Shown one piece after another: positions 18,010 to 24,282 of a stretch of DNA of 47,050 nucleotides. The first letter of the stretch is position 1, and every line of letters starts with the position of its first letter. Made by a program: the position numbers and the translations under genes. The stretch spans positions 1 through 47,050 of the forward strand of contig CAJXVR010000015.1 of the NCBI GenBank assembly GCA_913061285.1, written 5' to 3'. Below the pieces are notes generated by a model. It was not told where the DNA came from, searched no databases, and saw nothing but the letters and a program-made list of their open reading frames with translations. This DNA is from an uncultured Verrucomicrobiota bacterium (lineage in GTDB: Bacteria; Verrucomicrobiota; Verrucomicrobiia; Limisphaerales; AAA164-E04).

Positions 18010-18256
18010 CGGCGTATTCTCGCTGGAGTTTTTTTTTCGCAAAAACAACATAAAACGCGACATTTGTGTGTTGACAATGAAACCGTGTATATGGCAATTT
18101 GTTGGGGTTGTTGAATTAGGCCGTCGGAATTACTCGAAAGACACGGCTTGTTTAGAAGACCTCGACGGGGTTCAGTAGTTGTCAAAATTGCGACAGACTC
18201 ATGAATTGGTTTGTTGACAGCGTGAATTTGAAACTTAGAGTTTGAAAGAGAGAATT
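18010..18256 (+). promoter_or_regulatory. Leader/promoter region of the small-peptide gene
   Basis: This 247-bp stretch contains no gene. It holds CGCGACATT within the 12-mer at 18053-18064 that is repeated in reverse upstream of the PqqD-like gene, and two TTGACA hexamers (18071-18076 and 18214-18219). The second could pair with TAGAGT at 18236-18241 (16-bp spacing), but transcription would then start almost at the ribosome-binding site, so I do not assign it. A purine-rich GAAAGAGAG lies six to seven bases before the ATG at 18257. Confidence 0.35.
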
Positions 18257-18403
18257 ATGGAAACTGTAAACGACGTAATACGCCCAGTGTACGAAAAGCC
18301 CGAAGTGGTGTCTTACGCGGATGAAGAGATTCTCGCACAGCTAGGGCCTGCTCAGGCCCAGTATGCCAAGCCAGATGCTGGTGATGGCGGCGGTTTTATC
18401 TAA
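18257..18403 (+). CDS. Small RiPP-like precursor peptide (48 residues) with YxxP leader motif
   Basis: A short ORF with ATG at 18257, a purine-rich ribosome-binding site (GAAAGAGAG) and a stop at 18401-18403. It has three parts: YEKPEVVSY (12-20), which fits the Y-x-x-P leader motif recognised by PqqD-fold proteins in lasso-type systems; an acidic helix-like DEEILAQL (22-29); and GPAQAQY (30-36) followed by a Gly/Asp-rich end, GDGGGFI. The segment after residue 29 has no Ser, Thr or Cys, which argues against lanthionine, azole or sactionine chemistry; Tyr36, Lys38, Asp40 and Asp43 are the only reactive side chains. It is flanked by kinase, nucleotidyltransferase, PqqD and signal-peptidase genes and followed by a strong terminator. 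I propose it as the cluster's modified peptide. Bioactivity, cleavage site and modification are unknown. Confidence 0.72.
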   Translation: METVNDVIRPVYEKPEVVSYADEEILAQLGPAQAQYAKPDAGDGGGFI

Positions 18404-18464
18404 TATCCGCTGCGGTTAAGAGTAGGCACCGGAAGAGGTGTCGATTGCTTACAGCTTAGAATTT

Positions 18465-18510
18465 CAGAAACATTCGCCACTCTTAGAGTGGGGGATGTTT
18501 CTGCTTTTTT
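18465..18510 (+). terminator. Strong hairpin terminator after the precursor gene
   Basis: CAGAAACATTCGCCACTC (18465-18482) pairs with GAGTGGGGGATGTTTCTG (18486-18503) around a 3-base TTA loop, with one mismatch and a G-U pair, followed by CTTTTTT. It sits 61 bp after the peptide stop and 20 bp before the next gene. A terminator here would give a short abundant peptide transcript and lower read-through into the second kinase gene, as in many RiPP loci. Confidence 0.93.
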
Positions 18511-18521
18511 ATATTGATTGA

Positions 18522-19694
18522 TTGCAGGCTATGGCGAAGACGTCCAGTCGTTCCTTGAGACTCCGCTTTTTTGATCTGGATGTGACGATTTCGTCCCTAG
18601 ATCAGCGGGTTTTGGAGCCTTTTGAGCGTCTCTATTCCGCGTTTGTTCTCGAACCTTCTGAACCTCATCTAGCACGACATTTCGACGTGGTATTCAATAG
18701 TTGTGATTTTGGAGCGCAGGAGAATTCTCTGGTCTTGGATGGCGAAAAATGGCCGATCAGTCAGGCAATGTGCTCCACTGGAGCCATTTATGAGTTTCTG
18801 CTAAAAAACATCTACGAGAGGATTCAGAGTCATCTTCTTATCCACGCAAGTGCGGTAAAGCTGGGGAACGCAGGGATCATATTTGTCGGAAATTCCGGTT
18901 TCGGGAAATCCACATTGTCTCTTGCGCTCGCGAGCCGGGGTGCTGCTTTTTTTTCAGATGAGGTTGCTGCGATTAGTCGAGTCACTCGGAACTTAGAAGC
19001 GTTTCCTCGTCGCCTTCGTGTCCACCAAGAATCACTCGCCTTGGCTGGCATAGGTGAGTTAGGAGCTCGGATGGATTCGTGGTTTGGTAAGCATCTTCTC
19101 GATATTTCCGATATTGCAGGAACTGGGATCGCTGAGTCGACAGCTCTCACTGCGGTCGTGTTTTTAGAGGGGCTGCCGAGCCCGGCGGAGCCGAATGGCT
19201 CTGACAAAGCCCCTGCAATCGAGTTCTTACTTGATCGAAGCGATCCGGTCTTGTTTGCAAAAGCGGTCCATTTTCCAGGCGTGGATCGGGTGTCCCATGA
19301 GGAATCGGGAGGATTCACGACGCTTAGAATTGAGGGGCAGAATCTTGGTGGAGCCGTGGTTGAAATTGAGGTCTATTGTCGAGATCATCGTATTTGTGTC
19401 TTGGATGCCGCGTCTCCGGTCGGTGAATCCCCGACATTTACTGAGATTCCTACGCTGACACGGGTGGAATCAAAGTATGCCCTCGGCACTTTGGCTCAGC
19501 AATTCTTGCCAGGGCGCGGTTCGGTCATCCTGAGAGAAGAATACCAAGGGCAAAGTTCTAAGCTGATTCTCGAAATGATTCGGCTTTTTCAAGGGGTTCC
19601 GTTTTTTCGTCTTCGGGTCGGAGAGATGTCTCAAATGATTGGCTTGGTTGAGCAGTTGGCCTATGGTCCGGCCGGGAATGTCGTCAAGGACTAG
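18522..19694 (+). CDS. HprK-like kinase, second copy
   Basis: A P-loop kinase of the HPr kinase superfamily, distinct from the copy at 5174. The Walker A GNSGFGKST lies at 120-128 (numbered from the ATG at 18531), preceded by LLIHASAV (H105) and followed by FFSDEVAAIS. It is about 100 residues longer than the first copy; the extra C-terminal half includes SKYALGTLAQQFLPGRG and a final amphipathic helix. The first in-frame start is TTG at 18522; ATG at 18531 is three codons later and is the more likely start. It directly follows the peptide gene and its terminator, and leads a kinase - signal peptidase - nucleotidyltransferase run. Phosphorylation of the cluster's peptide or a carrier is inferred from context. 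Two diverged kinases suggest two substrates or sequential steps. Confidence 0.8.
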   Translation: MQAMAKTSSRSLRLRFFDLDVTISSLDQRVLEPFERLYSAFVLEPSEPHLARHFDVVFNSCDFGAQENSLVLDGEKWPISQAMCSTGAIYEFLLKNIYERIQSHLLIHASAVKLGNAGIIFVGNSGFGKSTLSLALASRGAAFFSDEVAAISRVTRNLEAFPRRLRVHQESLALAGIGELGARMDSWFGKHLLDISDIAGTGIAESTALTAVVFLEGLPSPAEPNGSDKAPAIEFLLDRSDPVLFAKAVHFPGVDRVSHEESGGFTTLRIEGQNLGGAVVEIEVYCRDHRICVLDAASPVGESPTFTEIPTLTRVESKYALGTLAQQFLPGRGSVILREEYQGQSSKLILEMIRLFQGVPFFRLRVGEMSQMIGLVEQLAYGPAGNVVKD

Positions 19695-19759
19695 ACACAG
19701 CCGGTGTCAGGAGCTTGTGTGATGTCTCTCTGGTTAAGCTGTTATGAATGAGTTAAACT

Positions 19760-20386
19760 TTGGGGAATCGTGACTTGAGGTTTTCAGATTCGCCATCAAG
19801 TCCTCGATTCGCTCGCTTTCTGATACGGAACGGCAGAGTTGCGCAGCTTTCTGTGACAGGAACGAGTATGTTGCCCTCATTGGCTCCCGGCGATCGAATT
19901 AGCGTGAGCTATCCTGAGATGGGCTATGCCGTCGGTGACGTTGTTGTTCGGCTTGATGGCGAAGACCAAGATCAAGAGGAGGTTGTCCACCGAGTTGTAG
20001 GATTTCAAGATCGCGACGGAACGAGCCTGATCGTGACCAAGGGAGACAACTCTCGATTGTTCGATAGGCCGTGTTCAACGGATTCCCTCCTAGGACGAGT
20101 TGAGGCGGTCGAGAGACGTGGGGCAATCTGCCTCCTAGATAAACCATGGATCTCGTTGCTCGGACGTTGGCTTGGAAATTTGGGTGCATTGAAGGATAGT
20201 CCTAGGCTCGATAAGACCCTGCGAGATTCAATTGGAAAGCCTCCGCTTTCGTCACCGGTTGGCCTTCTATTCAACTGTCGATCGATCGTAGGGCTTTTGT
20301 TTTTTAGCATTCGATGGATTAATGGTAGAGTGATCGGAATGAGTTTTCGAAAACAGAAAAGGCATGTTGAACGAGCCGAACCATAG
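19760..20386 (+). CDS. Signal peptidase I family protein (S26, SipW/archaeal-type)
   Basis: The core of an S26 signal peptidase is clear: TGTSMLPSLAPGDRI with nucleophile S36, then VVHRVVG (H77) and TKGDNS (93-98). A His rather than the Lys general base of standard LepB marks the SipW/archaeal/ER subfamily. The C-terminal third is basic with only a weak hydrophobic stretch (about 165-190), so membrane attachment is uncertain. No ATG occurs before the catalytic SM motif. The start is therefore TTG, either 19760 or the in-frame TTG at 19775, which has GGGGAA eight bases upstream. It lies between the second kinase and second nucleotidyltransferase, 65 bp after the kinase. A dedicated peptidase for the cluster's peptide or exported proteins is plausible; a general LepB is not, given the subfamily. 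Confidence 0.78.
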   Translation: MGNRDLRFSDSPSSPRFARFLIRNGRVAQLSVTGTSMLPSLAPGDRISVSYPEMGYAVGDVVVRLDGEDQDQEEVVHRVVGFQDRDGTSLIVTKGDNSRLFDRPCSTDSLLGRVEAVERRGAICLLDKPWISLLGRWLGNLGALKDSPRLDKTLRDSIGKPPLSSPVGLLFNCRSIVGLLFFSIRWINGRVIGMSFRKQKRHVERAEP

Positions 20387-20424
20387 GGAACAGGGGATTT
20401 CATCGAGTAGGTAATTGCAAGGGT

Positions 20425-21630
20425 ATGTCGGCCGAGTTCAAATTTCTCACAAAATGTTTGGGACCAGCTGAGCTGGTAGATCAGCCGGACTGGGTCGCTT
20501 GCGCTAAATCCCTCGATGTGGATTGGGGAGTGCTGCTCGAAATGGCTCGGAAACATGGCGTTGTATCTTCCGTCTTTGTCGCGCTAAAGCCGGAGATTCA
20601 ACAGCTTCCAAGTGATTGCCAGCAATCGTTTAAACGCGAGTATCACACAGGGATTGGGCGGAATGTTTTCGTCGCCGAGGAATTTCGAAGGGTGATGGCA
20701 ATTTTCAAGACGGCTCAGATTGATGTGATCCCTTATAAAGGGCCCATGTTGTCGAACCATCTCTTTGATTCTCCTGCCTTTCGCGAATCGAAGGATATTG
20801 ACCTCGTCGTGCATCGTAAAGATGTGATCAGGGCTAAGCAGTTGCTCTTGAAGAATGGCTATCAGTCAGACGGAGATCTTTCAGAGCGTGAGGAGGTGTT
20901 CCTGTTCAGTTCTCGGAAAGAGTCTTCCTACGATCTGAAGCTGCCTTATCCCTCTGGTAAGGGGAAACGTCTCAAGATCGAACTGCATTGGAAGGTCCCC
21001 CTGACATCGAATGTGCCTCCCGATTGGTATTGGCAGCACCTAGAATGGCAGGAGTTTGGGACGCTCCCCGTCCGGTGTTTCACTGCGGAAACACTCATGC
21101 TTATTCTGCTTTGTCATGGATTTCGGCACTATTGGGAATCACTCAAGTGGCTCTCGGACATCGATCGGTTGATTCGTAATACAAAAAGTTTTAGATGGGA
21201 TCACCTCCTTGAATTGTCATCTGAATTGGGTGTTCGTCGGGTCGTCGTCTTTGGTCTCGTTCTCTCGCGTGAACTCTTAGGAACACGTCTTCCCGACGAC
21301 GTTCAAGTAGCCCTTGATGCTGACGCATTCGTCTTATCGCTCATTCCTGGAGCCGTGGAAAATATGACGGGCGCTCATCGCTGTCCGGTCGGCTTTCGAA
21401 ATAACATCCTTATTCGAGAGCGTGTTGGAGACCGCTTCCTATATCTGAAGAACATCTTGGATTACGTGTTCGTTCCTGACCTAACGGACTTTAAACGTCT
21501 ACCACTTCCGCGTCTCTTGTGGCCCTGCTACTGGATTCTGAGGCCTATTAAAGTGCTGTCGTGTTTGCGGAATAAGTACGGAGTGCGATCAATTCGCCGA
21601 GTGCTTTTTGGTAAGACGAAGTCCGCTTAG
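20425..21630 (+). CDS. Nucleotidyltransferase family protein (NTP_transf_5 type), second copy
   Basis: A 401-residue relative of the protein at 6040. The same markers appear in order: YKGP (104-107), RESKDIDLVV with the paired Asp at 124 and 126, IELHWKV, and LLCHGFRHYWESLKWLSDI. Outside these motifs the two copies are clearly diverged, so this is an old duplication or separate recruitment. The ATG at 20425 follows the peptidase stop by 38 bp. Its stop overlaps by four bases the end of the opposing inositol-monophosphatase gene, which marks the right border of the plus-strand cluster. The substrate is unknown; the family recurs near peptide-modifying enzymes. Confidence 0.8.
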   Translation: MSAEFKFLTKCLGPAELVDQPDWVACAKSLDVDWGVLLEMARKHGVVSSVFVALKPEIQQLPSDCQQSFKREYHTGIGRNVFVAEEFRRVMAIFKTAQIDVIPYKGPMLSNHLFDSPAFRESKDIDLVVHRKDVIRAKQLLLKNGYQSDGDLSEREEVFLFSSRKESSYDLKLPYPSGKGKRLKIELHWKVPLTSNVPPDWYWQHLEWQEFGTLPVRCFTAETLMLILLCHGFRHYWESLKWLSDIDRLIRNTKSFRWDHLLELSSELGVRRVVVFGLVLSRELLGTRLPDDVQVALDADAFVLSLIPGAVENMTGAHRCPVGFRNNILIRERVGDRFLYLKNILDYVFVPDLTDFKRLPLPRLLWPCYWILRPIKVLSCLRNKYGVRSIRRVLFGKTKSA

Positions 21631-22454
21631 CGACCTGTGGCGAACTCATTGTCTGCTTGTTGATTCGGAGTTGTCCAACAGACCGTTTCCATGAGCGCTG
21701 GATAGACCTTGGTATTTGCTGCGACGATGTTGCGGGTTTGTAACGTTAGGTCGTGGCCCGATCGATCGCTGCACTGTCCTCCGGCTTCTTGAATAAGGAG
21801 CGAGCCGGCAGCATAGTCCCATGGTTCGAGTTCGTATTCGAAAAATCCGTCGAACCGGCCGCATGCTACCCAGCTCAGGTCGAGCGCAGCCCCCCCAGTT
21901 CTCCGGATCCCTCGGATATTCTTGTGAAAGAGCGATCGGATTCCGTCCAGTGTCTTCTCCATGAGAATCCCCCGATCGTAGTAGAATCCCGTTGCAATGA
22001 TGCTTTCTTGGAGGGTCTTTCGGTCTGATGTCCGGATCGGTTCTTCGTTCATGAAGGCTCCTTGGTTTTCTACGGCATGAAATTCTTCCTCTCGAATCGG
22101 GTCCCAAATGATTCCGACTCGAGGTTTGCCAGCCGAAGCGTAGGCAATTGAGACAGAGAAATGGGGGATCCCGTGGGCATAGTTGTTCGTTGCATCGAGA
22201 GGGTCGATGACCCACACGTTCTCTTCGTTCCCTTCGGCAGTGGACTGGCCTTCCTCTCTCAATAAGAGGTGAGATGGAAATCTTTCCAGGATCCCATTAA
22301 CGATCAGTTTCTCGCTCGCAAGATCAGCTTCGGTGACAAGGTTTTGACTGCTCTTTTCTGAAACTTTCGCCTTGCCGAGGTAGCTGACGAGAATGTCCCC
22401 GGCTTCTTTGGCTAAGCGTCGTCCCAGGGAGAGTTGATCGGCATATAGGGGCAT
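21627..22454 (-). CDS. Inositol monophosphatase family protein
   Basis: A metal-dependent phosphatase of the IMPase/CysQ superfamily, which hydrolyses phosphomonoesters such as inositol phosphate, fructose bisphosphate or 3'-phosphoadenosine 5'-phosphate. Motifs are complete: LREEGQS (E67, E68), VIDPLDATNNYAHG (84-97) and WDYAAGSLL near 215. The start is the ATG at 22454, giving 275 residues, the usual length. A longer frame reaching 22793 would overlap the divergent CBM9 gene and has no family match. The DPLDATNNY variant (usually DGTxNF) is typical of a subset whose substrate is not predictable. It converges on the second nucleotidyltransferase with a four-base overlap. Confidence 0.9.
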   Translation of the reverse strand: MPLYADQLSLGRRLAKEAGDILVSYLGKAKVSEKSSQNLVTEADLASEKLIVNGILERFPSHLLLREEGQSTAEGNEENVWVIDPLDATNNYAHGIPHFSVSIAYASAGKPRVGIIWDPIREEEFHAVENQGAFMNEEPIRTSDRKTLQESIIATGFYYDRGILMEKTLDGIRSLFHKNIRGIRRTGGAALDLSWVACGRFDGFFEYELEPWDYAAGSLLIQEAGGQCSDRSGHDLTLQTRNIVAANTKVYPALMETVCWTTPNQQADNEFATGR

Positions 22455-22581
22455 AGGAATATTGGCTGTTGGCTTTTTTCTCTGCGCCCACGAATCAAGC
22501 TCAGAAAGCTGAGACTGTCCGGGCAGGTTACCGACGAATTCAGGCTCGAATGTGGCGGGGGGTGAGTTTAGACTGTTGACG

Positions 22582-23349
22582 ATGGATCGAATAGTCAAAA
22601 CCTTCAATGACACGTTTAGCTCCGTTGGGATCGTGGTCTTTCTCAGCACTCTTTTCCTATATATGGCTTCTGCTGAGCGGGAATTCCCGGTGGCTAGCGT
22701 CTCAGTCCCGAGGTATGAAGGGAATGTGAGCATCGATGGCGTTCTAGATGAGGCTTCTTGGGAAAGGGCGATGGTTCTGAAACCCCTAGTCAAGAATGGT
22801 GACGGTGAACGAGGACTGTATCGAACGCAGGTTCGTCTCTTTGCAAGCGATGAAGCCCTCTACATAGGTTGGGAAATCGATGATGATGACATTCAAGCCA
22901 CCTTCACGGCTAGAGATAGTCATTTCTGGGAAGAAGAGGTGGTTGAATTCTTCTTGGCGACGAATGAAATTACCGATTATTTCGAATTTCAATGGAACCC
23001 TCTAGGGGGCATTTTTGATGCCAGAATACGAAATCGGCTAGGTCGCGATGGAAAGTCGAAGGGCATTGAAGGCGACTGGAGTTACACTGCCGCTAAGATG
23101 AAGAGTCGTGTTCAGGTGAACGGGACCGTGGCCAATGATACCGATACCGATCATGGCTGGGTCGTTGAGGTCGCTATCCCATACTCCGATCTCGGAATAG
23201 CGCCACCGAAAAAGGGAACGCAGTGGCGAGCTAACTTTTATCGATTCAATCGTGGAGGTTCAGTTTCGGTCGAGAAGCAGAGTTGGAGTCCCACGCTCGA
23301 TCCCTCGTTTCATCAACCAAGTCGTTTTGGAATTCTCCGATTCGATTAG
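22582..23349 (+). CDS. Secreted CBM9-like carbohydrate-binding protein
   Basis: About 255 residues with a hydrophobic N-terminal export segment (VGIVVFLSTLFLYMASA) followed by a single CBM9-like beta-sandwich. Recognisable pieces are the opening IDGVLDEASWERA, LYIGWEIDDDDIQA, the acidic EEEVVEFFLA, YFEFQWNPLGGIFDA and the closing RFGILRF. Such domains bind sugars at chain ends and are common in secreted proteins of polysaccharide degraders. The start is ATG 22582; a GTG at 22552 would add ten residues ahead of the signal segment. It has no catalytic domain. It is divergent from the IMPase gene and convergent with the creatininase gene, so it is probably transcribed alone. Confidence 0.82.
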   Translation: MDRIVKTFNDTFSSVGIVVFLSTLFLYMASAEREFPVASVSVPRYEGNVSIDGVLDEASWERAMVLKPLVKNGDGERGLYRTQVRLFASDEALYIGWEIDDDDIQATFTARDSHFWEEEVVEFFLATNEITDYFEFQWNPLGGIFDARIRNRLGRDGKSKGIEGDWSYTAAKMKSRVQVNGTVANDTDTDHGWVVEVAIPYSDLGIAPPKKGTQWRANFYRFNRGGSVSVEKQSWSPTLDPSFHQPSRFGILRFD

Positions 23350-23378
23350 TCTTCGGTAGGCGGGGGAACGTCGTTATT

Positions 23379-24260
23379 CTACTCTTTCAGTCGGGTTTTT
23401 ATTGCCTTGATAGTTCGATCTGCTTGAAAGGCGATTAGTTGCCATCCAATGGCGTAGGTTCGTTCGATGGGCAGAAGTGAGATTCCGTTGATGGAGCCTA
23501 GTCCGGCGTCGAGTCGTTGACTCAGTCTGATGTGTTCTGGTTCAAGTGTGAGGATTTGTGCCTCGTAGCGATAGCGATCATGAAGGCCTTCATCTTTTTC
23601 GATGATGCCTTTCGTTTTCAACCAGTCTTCAATTGCTCCAGGGTCATAGTATTCAGAAATGTAGTGAACTTTCGTTGGTTCGTCTCGCCATCGGGATGAG
23701 AGCTGTTCTGCGACGCGTTCCATTCCGTACTGATTATCGCCGCTATCTCCGAGGAGAAAGATATGCTCGAATCCGTGGACCTTAAAACTTGTAGCGATAT
23801 CGACTAAGAGGCGCTCAAACGTCTCTTCCGTAATGCTGATGGTGCCAGGGTAACGCATGTGATGAGATTTGGGTGAATGATTTCCTTCAGGAACAAAAGG
23901 AACTATTGGGGCCACGAGTGCGTCTCCAAGACCTCTGGCAATAGCTTCGCAATCTTGCCGCAGAACGTAGTTGTGTTTGCCAAGAGCCACGTAAGGGCCG
24001 TTCTGTTCAATCCCTCCAGTCGGGATTAGGATTGTGGATTTCCCATCTTGTTTCGCATCTCTAACTTCCATCCAAGTCATTTCTTCGATGAACACGGTGT
24101 CGTGTCTGTCGATGGGGCTTGGCTTATTGAGGTCACTAGGTCGTGAGGTATTCTTATAACGTTTCGCCCCTGCGCTACCTTCGTGATATTGGGCGATTAC
24201 TTTTGGTGTTTGAGCGGCCAATAGGCAGGCTAGTAGAAGAAACTTTAAGGGGTGATTCAT
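23379..24260 (-). CDS. Secreted creatininase-family amidohydrolase
   Basis: A 294-residue protein with a signal peptide (KFLLLACLLAAQTPKVIA) and the creatininase fold: ILIPTGGIEQNGPYVALGKHN, PEGNHSPKSHHMRYPGTIS and HIFLLGDSGDNQYG. In creatininase the first motif reads EQHGPHLP and the later one NGHGGN. Here the Gln-His position is Gln-Asn and the Gly-His-Gly-Gly motif is GDSGDN, so several metal ligands of the founding enzyme are replaced. The variant seems to be a known subgroup of secreted family members, so it may be active on another substrate. The start is ATG 24260; a longer frame to 24623 overlaps the upstream gene. It follows the gamma-glutamyltransferase gene by 22 bp, so they form an operon and may both act on extracytoplasmic amides or peptides. 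Confidence 0.78.
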   Translation of the reverse strand: MNHPLKFLLLACLLAAQTPKVIAQYHEGSAGAKRYKNTSRPSDLNKPSPIDRHDTVFIEEMTWMEVRDAKQDGKSTILIPTGGIEQNGPYVALGKHNYVLRQDCEAIARGLGDALVAPIVPFVPEGNHSPKSHHMRYPGTISITEETFERLLVDIATSFKVHGFEHIFLLGDSGDNQYGMERVAEQLSSRWRDEPTKVHYISEYYDPGAIEDWLKTKGIIEKDEGLHDRYRYEAQILTLEPEHIRLSQRLDAGLGSINGISLLPIERTYAIGWQLIAFQADRTIKAIKTRLKE

Positions 24261-24282
24261 GTGGCTTTTTTGGGGGCTGAGA

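Noticed and set aside
18071..18241. TTGACA hexamers as -35 boxes of the peptide gene
   Set aside because: No -10 at proper spacing for the first; the second would put the start of transcription inside the ribosome-binding site.
18257..18403. Precursor as a classical lasso peptide
   Set aside because: An Ala32-Asp40 or Ala34-Asp40 ring is numerically possible, but there is no Thr at the leader's penultimate position and no asparagine-synthetase-like cyclase or transglutaminase-like protease in the window.
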